Below, piece by piece: positions 9,262 to 16,157 of a stretch of DNA of 64,000 nucleotides. Every line of letters begins with the position of its first letter. The stretch's first letter is position 1. A program made the translations under genes and the position numbers. Below the pieces are notes generated by a model that worked only from the letters and a program-made list of their open reading frames with translations, did no database searches and was not told the origin of the DNA. Source of the DNA: Sphingobacterium tenebrionis (lineage in GTDB: Bacteria > Bacteroidota > Bacteroidia > Sphingobacteriales > Sphingobacteriaceae); NCBI RefSeq assembly GCF_037126265.1, contig NZ_JAYLLN010000010.1, forward strand, positions 15,844 through 79,843, written 5' to 3'.

Positions 9262-10416
9262 TTAACCTAATTGATAATTAACCTGATCGAATATCTTTCG
9301 CTCAAATTCATTGGAGTTCGTGGAAAGATTAGTAAGCCGAAGTTTTCCTTCTTCCCCAAACTGCTTGATGGCATAAGCCAAATGAACCTTTTGTTCATTA
9401 TCTGTAGTTCTGAAAAACTGATTGGTCAGAAAATCGAGCCCTATCTTGGTTTTGAATTTTGCAACCGCATTAATGATTGCCGTTTGAATCTCTACAGGAG
9501 AGATGCCATACATATCGAAAATCTCATGTTCCACCTCCTGGCGACCCAGATTTCCTAGGCTCTCAATAATAGCTGCTCTAACCAATTTGGATTCCTCCGT
9601 TTTTAATAATCCCTTTAGGAATTCGGCACATTCCATTTGGTTGAAAAAACCGATCTCTTTTATCATAAATGCTTTGAAAGCATGGTTTTTAGCATGTTGA
9701 ACCCACCTTGATAATAACGGCAATGGTCCCTCAGACTGGCGACCCACTAAGAAATGGTGAATCATGATCTCATCCAGGGCATTAAAATCCGTATCAAAAC
9801 TGTCTTCCAAAAATTTGAACGGATCTATGTTATCATACTTCATGACGGCCGCCCTAGCCTGTTTTCTTAATCCCTTATTCTTATGGTTTGTAGAGCGCAT
9901 CAACACCGATGTTGTCAACCCATTACCCAAATTATCTAACTTTCTTAAGGCGATATGGCGTCTCTTGGAATTATTTGACATCAATTCAGTTTCCCAAAAA
10001 CTAGGTATGTCCAGAACATGGATGATGGAACGGTAGTTATCCTCATTTACAGTTTTCCCTGCTTCCTTCAATTCATTGGCGGTATTTAAGATCAAATCCG
10101 TGATCTGGATCTTGGTTTTATTATTCATTCGTAGAATAACGTCCTCAAATTCTTGAAAAACCCGATCCTCCCCATATTTCTCGTCGGATCCCAGCATAGC
10201 AACAAAACGATCCTTTACTTGTCTAGATAATTTTGCAAAATCCCTTTCCTTTTTCCGTAAATTCAAATTGATCCAAACAAAACGAATTAAACTGAGGATA
10301 TAAATGAATATCAAGCCCATTACAATTAATACAGTTAATCGGATCACGAATGGATAACCCATAAACTTATTTTGTAAGTAGAATAGGTAATACTGTAGGT
10401 AAAAACTTAATTCCAT
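9262..10416 (-). CDS. Membrane-anchored HEAT-repeat protein
   Basis: A 384-aa protein with one strong N-terminal membrane helix (about 24-50), then a Lys/Arg-rich segment and an all-helical cytosolic region. The helices repeat in pairs of 30-35 residues and resemble HEAT repeats (for example HIALRKLDNLGNGL, KQARAAVMKYD, VRAAIIESLGNLGR, AYAIKQFGEEGK). It is the first gene of the exopolysaccharide operon, directly before the synthase. I infer a scaffold or regulatory partner of the synthase, in the position of PgaD in pga operons but unrelated in sequence. No enzymatic motif is seen. Confidence 0.75.
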   Translation of the reverse strand: MELSFYLQYYLFYLQNKFMGYPFVIRLTVLIVMGLIFIYILSLIRFVWINLNLRKKERDFAKLSRQVKDRFVAMLGSDEKYGEDRVFQEFEDVILRMNNKTKIQITDLILNTANELKEAGKTVNEDNYRSIIHVLDIPSFWETELMSNNSKRRHIALRKLDNLGNGLTTSVLMRSTNHKNKGLRKQARAAVMKYDNIDPFKFLEDSFDTDFNALDEIMIHHFLVGRQSEGPLPLLSRWVQHAKNHAFKAFMIKEIGFFNQMECAEFLKGLLKTEESKLVRAAIIESLGNLGRQEVEHEIFDMYGISPVEIQTAIINAVAKFKTKIGLDFLTNQFFRTTDNEQKVHLAYAIKQFGEEGKLRLTNLSTNSNEFERKIFDQVNYQLG

Positions 10417-10965
10417 AATCTTGTTTGTTTTAAAAGGTGATTAAATAGTTGGTCATTTTAGATAAGCGTTTTCTTGCGCGTTTTAAATAAGATAGCGTAT
10501 CAAAACCGACAGTTCAAAATTACCATGTATGGGAAGGAAAATATGTCTCAATAATTGGATAATCTGCAATATGAATTTTTTGAGACATCATTAAGGAATA
10601 GGTAACTATCTGTATTTCAATTATTTTTAATAAATCACAGTTCATCAACCGGATATTTACCTATTTTCCATAATTAATAAAATTTGCATTGTTTTAGGAC
10701 AATTTATGGTAATTACACAGTCTCTATAAAAGGATATTATTCATAAAGACGCAGTAATTTTTACGTATAAGCGGGAAAAATGAGGATTATGGGAAAAATT
10801 GGCAGGAAGTTTCAAACTTTCAATTAGGATAAAAATGTCCAGTTATGAGCAAAAAGTTTCTAGGAAACGGGAATTTCGGCTTGGGTGGACAGTATAGGTT
10901 TTCCGATTTTTAAAAAGGGCTGCATAAAAATGAGATTTTAGAATGGGTTCTACCTGTTCCAAAAC
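10417..10965. other. Upstream region of the exopolysaccharide operon
   Basis: About 550 bp without a gene, AT-rich. It should hold the promoter of the leftward operon starting at 10416. A 9-bp inverted repeat (ATGTCTCAA at 10543-10551, TTGAGACAT at 10580-10588, 28-bp spacer) is the clearest structure. Near 10928-10980 an AAATGAGATTT/AAATCTCATTT pair spans the end of the TPR-AraC gene and may act as its terminator. Confidence 0.5.
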
Positions 10966-12513
10966 TCAATAAATCTCATTTCTTTTATTTTCAATATATT
11001 GGGAAGGTGGTATACCAACAACGGCCTTAAAAGCCATGGTAAATTTACTATGCGAAGAAAATCCAGAAAACTCTGCTAGGTAGGATAGTTTATAATCCAA
11101 CATGACCTGGTTTTCACTTAATTCTCTGATCAGGAATTGAATCCGAAGATGCAGAATATAGTCGTTGAAATTTTGGTTTTTATATTTTCGTATAACGTAT
11201 GAAACATATTTTTGATTAGAGTGAAGTTTATGCGCCAATTTGTTCAACGTAATGTTTTTATCCAAATAAAACTGCTCATTTTCCATCTGGTTCAAATCCT
11301 TCACCAGCCTGTTTTCTGTATCCAATGAAATATTGAGGTCGGTTTCCGTATTGATTTCCTTCATCAGGATCTTTGGAACCAAAATAGGTTCATCTTCGAT
11401 ATTCATGTCGAATTCCATCACCTGATCCGATTCCCGGGTAGGATTATTATCCAATCTCCTTTTCAAGATGATATAAATGACGCTGAACACAGCTAGACTT
11501 ATCAATAGCGACCAAACAAGGATAAGATTCCGTTTGCGACTGATCAAATTCTGATTGTTTAAATCTTTGATCAATTCATCCGAAACCGCTATGGAATATT
11601 CTGTTTTCTCTTTTAATATATTAGCATAATCATTAAAATAGGCATTAGATTGTTTATGGTCATTGATTTTTTGATAATATCTGCCTGAAACAAGATAATA
11701 AGGTTCTTTAAAATCCATTCGATTGAACTTCGTTAAATACGGCTTAGCCTTTCCCAAATAGGATAAAGTAGAATCCAATTTTTCTGATTTAAGATAAGCT
11801 TCAGCTTTGCCTAGATACATATATGCCCGAAAATTACTCTCCATACTTCCCAAAAGACGGGTGGCGTTGTCAAACTGATTGATCGCTTGTTCGAATTTTA
11901 ATAATTGAAGATAACATTGCCCCATGAGGTAACTGAAGGAAGAATTAAATAGGATCGTCTGCGGCGTTTGGACCTTTATCTGGGATAAAGCGGATTTCCC
12001 TTGCTCCAATTTTTTAATACCCGCAATAAAATCTCTTTTGTTCATCAGCTGCAAAGCTTCCTCTTGGATGATGTGTATTCTTTCCTCCTCAAATAAGGTT
12101 GTGTCTTCAATGGAGTTCTGGTTCTGATGGGCTATCTCAATATAACGTTGGGCTTCCACATTCAGACCCACTTCCCGAAAATTTTCGGCAAGGAAAATCG
12201 AATTCTGAGTCGCCAACTCGTAATATCCAGATAATTCGGCCTTGCGTTCGGCCAATAACCCCTTTCTGATCGCCCGAACATAATCTTTCGATTCTTTATA
12301 TAAACTGGCAAGTAAGATTAGGGTACTAATCTCTTCTTCAGCACTTTCCGCTTCGGTGACCAAGGAATCTGTAAGCCGGATGGCTGCTCGGAGATCTCTT
12401 TCTTTTAAATCCTTTTGAATGTAACGGAGTCGTTCTTCAAAATTCCCATCCTGAGGGAATCCTTTCATGGGTACCATGAGTCCAATAAATATAAGAATGA
12501 ACAATTGCCTCAT
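10966..12513 (-). CDS. TPR-transmembrane-AraC regulator
   Basis: A 515-aa regulator in the layout common in Bacteroidetes. It has a signal/anchor (1-20), TPR-like helical repeats in the periplasm (about 25-320), one membrane helix (LVWSLLISLAVFSVIYIIL) and a cytosolic linker. An AraC-type DNA-binding domain occupies the last 100 residues (LAHKLHSNQKYVSYVI, then LAEFSGFSSHSKFTMAFK and GIPPSQY). It probably senses an envelope or peptide signal through the TPRs. Its ATG follows the stop of the preceding AraC gene by 1 bp, so the four regulator genes form one translationally coupled operon. The target is not visible; the adjacent exopolysaccharide operon is a candidate. Confidence 0.88.
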   Translation of the reverse strand: MRQLFILIFIGLMVPMKGFPQDGNFEERLRYIQKDLKERDLRAAIRLTDSLVTEAESAEEEISTLILLASLYKESKDYVRAIRKGLLAERKAELSGYYELATQNSIFLAENFREVGLNVEAQRYIEIAHQNQNSIEDTTLFEEERIHIIQEEALQLMNKRDFIAGIKKLEQGKSALSQIKVQTPQTILFNSSFSYLMGQCYLQLLKFEQAINQFDNATRLLGSMESNFRAYMYLGKAEAYLKSEKLDSTLSYLGKAKPYLTKFNRMDFKEPYYLVSGRYYQKINDHKQSNAYFNDYANILKEKTEYSIAVSDELIKDLNNQNLISRKRNLILVWSLLISLAVFSVIYIILKRRLDNNPTRESDQVMEFDMNIEDEPILVPKILMKEINTETDLNISLDTENRLVKDLNQMENEQFYLDKNITLNKLAHKLHSNQKYVSYVIRKYKNQNFNDYILHLRIQFLIRELSENQVMLDYKLSYLAEFSGFSSHSKFTMAFKAVVGIPPSQYIENKRNEIY

Positions 12514-12514
12514 A

Positions 12515-12874
12515 TTACAAAAGCTTGGATTTTATCTGTTCCCTGTACTCTACTGGTGTGCAATCCTTTTCAAGACTAAAATTTCTATAAAAAGATGCCC
12601 TCGAACTAAAACCACATCGAAGAGCCAGTTCTTCTATATTCATATCAAAATCTGGTTGTTCCAACTCTTTGCATACCGCCTCAATCCGTAAAGAATTAAT
12701 GGTTTTCAATACATTCTGTTTAAAATACTCCTTGAAAAATTGGGAGATCATCGATCTGGACATCTTCAAATCTTTTACCATGGTATCCAAACTAAAGCCA
12801 GGATCAAGGTAGGGCTGCTGGTTTAAGTAATTCAACACCCGGTCTTGATAATTCGTGAGTTTATGGTTAGGCAT
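12515..12874 (-). CDS. AraC-type DNA-binding domain protein (C-terminal half of a split 7TM-AraC regulator)
   Basis: A 119-aa protein consisting of an AraC DNA-binding domain. The first helix-turn-helix is around MVKDLKMSRSMISQFFKEYF and the second around LALRCGFSSRASFYRNF, ending CTPVEYRE. It lies in the same reading frame as the upstream 7TM gene, separated only by TAA and one CAG codon before the ATG. The two ORFs together have exactly the layout of the neighbouring intact gene at 13614-14558. Either this is a regulator broken by a nonsense codon, or sensor and DNA-binding part are made as two chains by coupled translation (a weak GGA lies before the ATG). Confidence 0.82.
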   Translation of the reverse strand: MPNHKLTNYQDRVLNYLNQQPYLDPGFSLDTMVKDLKMSRSMISQFFKEYFKQNVLKTINSLRIEAVCKELEQPDFDMNIEELALRCGFSSRASFYRNFSLEKDCTPVEYREQIKSKLL

Positions 12875-12877
12875 CTG

Positions 12878-13612
12878 TTATTCCAAAATCAGGTTTTCAG
12901 CTTCGACCATAGGAAAAGGACGATTCAGAAAATCAAACTCACTATGCACTGTTTTCCTATCCACCAATTCTTTCAACAGGTAATTATAAATAATGATCGC
13001 CCCAAACAACATGATCATATAAATGGTGATGGTAGATAGCTGCGAGGTATTTCTGATCTGTGTAAGAAACTGAGCAGATATCAGCGGCAAAATGAAGGCC
13101 GCAAGAACCAAAAGTAAGATGATCGAAAAATAAAAAATCCGTTTGATGTTCGACATGGCAATATCCAAGCCCCTGCCTTTGAACATGATAAATATGGGGT
13201 ATATCATCCAGGATAGGCCAAAAGAACTATATAGGACAAAATAATAGGTTTTACTAAAGTTGACACGAAACACCTCAGAGGTAAGGAAATAAAAATATAT
13301 CCCCAAAAAGATCAAGAATGGCGTGAAATGAAGAAATACCGTTTTAACTTTTGGTTTTTTATCTTCATAAGCCATGAAAGCAAAATATAAAATGGGACCA
13401 TATAACAAGCCTAGGGGAGCACCTCGATCGACATATTGATACCCTTTAACAATATCAATAAAGATGGCTGCAAAACTTACATGGAAGAGCATGACGAGCA
13501 ATAACCGAAAAACAATCTTATCAAATGAGCTTTTGTTAGGCAAGAGGTAATACACCTGGCAACTCATTAAACAGATCATGACGATCGATGCATATATAAA
13601 AAAAATGACCAT
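12878..13612 (-). CDS. 7TM sensor protein (N-terminal half of a split 7TM-AraC regulator)
   Basis: A 244-aa integral membrane protein with about seven hydrophobic helices spread over residues 2-215. A short cytosolic tail ends at a TAA codon. The GLLYGPILYF motif matches IALLYGPLLLA in the neighbouring 7TM-AraC protein, so the two are paralogues. In that neighbour the DNA-binding domain follows in the same chain. Here it follows after the stop codon in the same frame. The ATG is 1 bp after the stop of the upstream gene. Likely a membrane sensor controlling the DNA-binding partner encoded next to it. Confidence 0.8.
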   Translation of the reverse strand: MVIFFIYASIVMICLMSCQVYYLLPNKSSFDKIVFRLLLVMLFHVSFAAIFIDIVKGYQYVDRGAPLGLLYGPILYFAFMAYEDKKPKVKTVFLHFTPFLIFLGIYFYFLTSEVFRVNFSKTYYFVLYSSFGLSWMIYPIFIMFKGRGLDIAMSNIKRIFYFSIILLLVLAAFILPLISAQFLTQIRNTSQLSTITIYMIMLFGAIIIYNYLLKELVDRKTVHSEFDFLNRPFPMVEAENLILE

Positions 13613-13613
13613 G

Positions 13614-14558
13614 CTACTTTTGATTGCTTATTTTAAAATCTGTTACCGACTGACGCATATATAAGTGGAAATATTTATTGAATTTAGAAACAGAATTGAA
13701 GCCACATAAATTCGAAAGAACAGCGGTCTTTAAATGCGGATAATTACCTTTCAATAGACTCACGGCATACAAAATCCTATATTTTGCCAACCAATCAAAG
13801 AAAGAACACTTAGCCTGTAGATCAAGGAATTGTAGCATCACCTCTTTACTTAATCCGGTATGCTGTAGGAATTTTTCCATGCTGAGATTGGAATCCAGAA
13901 ACAACTTGTCCTTTTCCATTGCATGTTGCAATACCTGATGATAGGCTCCCCACTCCTGCTCCGTGATTTTTATCGGCTGTGATTTTTCGGCAGTCAACAC
14001 ATTGTAGTATGTACGACGGTTGTCCATAGAAAATCGAGAAATCAAAAACCCTAATATGATAAAGATCCCAATACAATTGATGACCATAAATACATAAACC
14101 GGACGGACATCATAATTAAATGGCTTAAACATATAAAACAACATCGTCAACAAAAAGAAGGCTACAATAAAACCAAAAAGACAGAGGATTTCCAAAAGAA
14201 TAGCTTTATATCTGTTCTTAGCTCCCCTTACCTTTTGGGTATTCCTCAATACATAAGTCGGATAGATGGTTAAAGAACTTATATAAGCGATATAAACAAT
14301 CATTAAATGCCACTTTTGTAAATCCCTAGCCCAATTGATATAGAGTATGGAGAATAGAAAAAAAGGTAAAAAGTGCATGCAAACTGTTAGAAACTTTATT
14401 CTTTGTAGCCTCAAATTCCATAAGCAAGCCAATAACAATGGACCATATAACAGGGCAATCGGAATATCATACATATATGCCATAAATGGAATATGCAGAA
14501 TCAACAATAAACAGAATATCAAGATCAACAAGTTGAAATTATTCAGTCTGTCTTTCAT
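13614..14558 (-). CDS. 7TM-AraC membrane regulator
   Basis: A 314-aa protein with about six to seven membrane helices (residues 8-190) and a linker. A C-terminal AraC-type DNA-binding region follows, from about 225 (MEKFLQHTGLSKEVMLQFLD, then AVLSNLCGFNSVSKFNKYF). It belongs to the Bacteroidetes class of regulators that keep an integral membrane sensor and a DNA-binding domain on one chain. The second half of the DNA-binding domain is somewhat divergent. It is the first gene of a four-gene regulator operon with 1-3 bp gaps. The ligand and targets are unknown. Confidence 0.82.
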   Translation of the reverse strand: MKDRLNNFNLLILIFCLLLILHIPFMAYMYDIPIALLYGPLLLACLWNLRLQRIKFLTVCMHFLPFFLFSILYINWARDLQKWHLMIVYIAYISSLTIYPTYVLRNTQKVRGAKNRYKAILLEILCLFGFIVAFFLLTMLFYMFKPFNYDVRPVYVFMVINCIGIFIILGFLISRFSMDNRRTYYNVLTAEKSQPIKITEQEWGAYHQVLQHAMEKDKLFLDSNLSMEKFLQHTGLSKEVMLQFLDLQAKCSFFDWLAKYRILYAVSLLKGNYPHLKTAVLSNLCGFNSVSKFNKYFHLYMRQSVTDFKISNQK

Positions 14559-15099
14559 AGTTTGGTAGTTTCCGGGATTTTCCTAAAAAATGGTATTTCC
14601 TTTTATTAAAATTCCAGTAAAAAATGGCCTAACCCCATTTCGGTATAAAACCATCCTTCATTATCCTTCAAATTCAACTCCTTAATAAGGAGATATTTTA
14701 ATTGTGTTTGGTTAATTTTCTGTTTTCGGATTATGAAAGTTTAAAAAATATCTAATTTGGTTACAAAAATTATAAAATCAGTAAATTAAATTTATATTTA
14801 ATATTTTTTCTAATTAATTGGAATATTTCCTAAAATATTTTTAAAATTTAAATCTTTTTTAAGCTTTAACCTAACTGTTAAACATTTTTATCTAAAGCAA
14901 ATATAAAAAAATTAAAATAATTAAGTTTATTTTATAACTTTTTATGATGAACATCAATTTAAATTATAATATACGTTTCTCTTTTCGAATAATAGTAGCA
15001 GCTTTAGAGAGGAAAACGTAAGATTTCGAAATGTTAAAATTTATGTTTTAACATTTATAGGCATAGGATTTGTAAAAGAGTACTATCAATTTAAAAACT
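14559..15099. other. Divergent AT-rich promoter region
   Basis: About 540 bp of very AT-rich non-coding DNA between the leftward regulator operon and the rightward DUF4382 gene. Both promoters should lie here. Apart from the palindrome listed at 15029-15056, I see no gene and no clear TAnnTTTG box. Confidence 0.6.
15029..15056. promoter_or_regulatory. Perfect 11-bp inverted repeat, possible operator
   Basis: AAATGTTAAAA and TTTTAACATTT are perfect complements separated by 6 bp. The site lies 44 bp upstream of the DUF4382 start and 470 bp upstream of the divergent regulator operon. There is no T-run suited to a terminator on either strand, so an operator is more likely. AraC proteins usually bind direct repeats, so another regulator family is possible. 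Confidence 0.5.
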
Positions 15100-15870
15100 A
15101 TGAGAACGTTATTATCATTTGCCTTAGCTGCTGCAGCGCTATCATTTGCGAGCTGTAGCAACGATGACGGGATGGATCTAAACAGAACCACGCCAGTCAC
15201 CATTAAAATGACCGATGCCCCAGGGTATTACGATCAAATCTTTTTAAATATTGATCACATTGAGATCTTATCCGCAGGAGGAAACAAAACGGTGGATATC
15301 GATGATGATCCTTTTGATATCTTATTGTATCGCTTAGGTCGTGATACGGTGTTAGCAAATGCTGATGTACCTTCAGGCCAACTTCAAGAAATCCGTTTGG
15401 TATTGGAGGATGAAGGTAATGAAGTGGTTATCGATGGTGTTAGGCATCAGCTGACTACGCCTAGTGGTCAATCATCAGGGGTAAAAATCAAGGTTCAGGA
15501 TAATTTGGAACCAGGGGTTGCCTATACCCTATTATTGGATTTTGATGCATCGAAATCGATTCACATGACTGGGAATGGGAAATATATGCTGAAACCAGTA
15601 ATCCGAGCTATTCCAGTTGCTGTTTCTGGTGCTGTTAAAGGTATTGTTTCTCCAAAAGAATCGCTAGCCAACTTATTGTTGATCAATGGAGCGGATACTT
15701 TGGGTACATTAGCTGATACATTGGGTAATTTCTACTTCCCAGGAGTTAAATCAGGCACTTATAAGTTATTGGTTCAACCTACTGTTACGCCTTATTTAGA
15801 GAAAACCATCATGCCTATTGAGGTAGCAAATGGTGAAGTTAAAGATTTAGGCACTATCGGGGTTAATTAA
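15100..15870 (+). CDS. DUF4382 lipoprotein
   Basis: A 256-aa exported lipoprotein with a signal peptide ending SFASC (Cys19). The DUF4382 domain (about 30-165) starts with the family motif VTIKMTDAPG and contains the LLDFDASKSI stretch. A C-terminal carboxypeptidase-regulatory-like beta-sandwich (about 175-256, DTLGNFYFPGVKSGTYKLLV) follows. DUF4382 proteins are surface or periplasmic proteins of unknown function in Bacteroidetes. It stands alone with its own upstream palindrome, between the regulator operon and a repeat array. Confidence 0.85.
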   Translation: MRTLLSFALAAAALSFASCSNDDGMDLNRTTPVTIKMTDAPGYYDQIFLNIDHIEILSAGGNKTVDIDDDPFDILLYRLGRDTVLANADVPSGQLQEIRLVLEDEGNEVVIDGVRHQLTTPSGQSSGVKIKVQDNLEPGVAYTLLLDFDASKSIHMTGNGKYMLKPVIRAIPVAVSGAVKGIVSPKESLANLLLINGADTLGTLADTLGNFYFPGVKSGTYKLLVQPTVTPYLEKTIMPIEVANGEVKDLGTIGVN

Positions 15871-15935
15871 TAATTTCCTCAGGGATTTTATTGGACATCC
15901 AAAGCGCCTTTATTGTCATCTTGATTGACTTTATT

Positions 15936-16007
15936 GTCATCCTGAGCGTAGTCGAAGGATCTGTACGGTTACCAACGAACAGATGCTTCGACTTCGCTCA
16001 GCATGAC
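15936..16007. repeat. Palindromic intergenic repeat, GTCATCCTGAGC family
   Basis: The left arm begins GTCATCCTGAGC and runs through GTCGAAGGATCTGT. The right arm ACAGATGCTTCGAC...GCTCAGCATGAC is its imperfect complement. The same inner element recurs near 35586, 42315, 59532 and 63828. Confidence 0.85.
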
Positions 16008-16157
16008 AAAACTATTTCGCTCAGCATGACAATGCTATTTCATTCAGCATAACAATGCTATTTCATTCAGCATGACAATGCTATTTCATTCAGCATGACA
16101 ATGCTATTTCGCTCAGCATGACATTGCTATATCGCTCAGCATGACATTACTATTTCA
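16008..16157. repeat. 23-bp tandem repeat array (six full copies plus a partial)
   Basis: Units start at 16008, 16031, 16054, 16077, 16100 and 16123, with a partial at 16146. The unit reads aatgctattt, then catt or cgct, then cagcatgac. The GCTCAGCATGAC part is the right end of the adjacent palindromic repeat, so the array probably grew from it. The partial last unit contains the stop codon of the P-type ATPase gene. Confidence 0.9.

Noticed and set aside
16008..16157. Tandem array considered as a CRISPR array
   Set aside because: Units are directly adjacent 23-bp repeats without unique spacers, and no cas genes are present.
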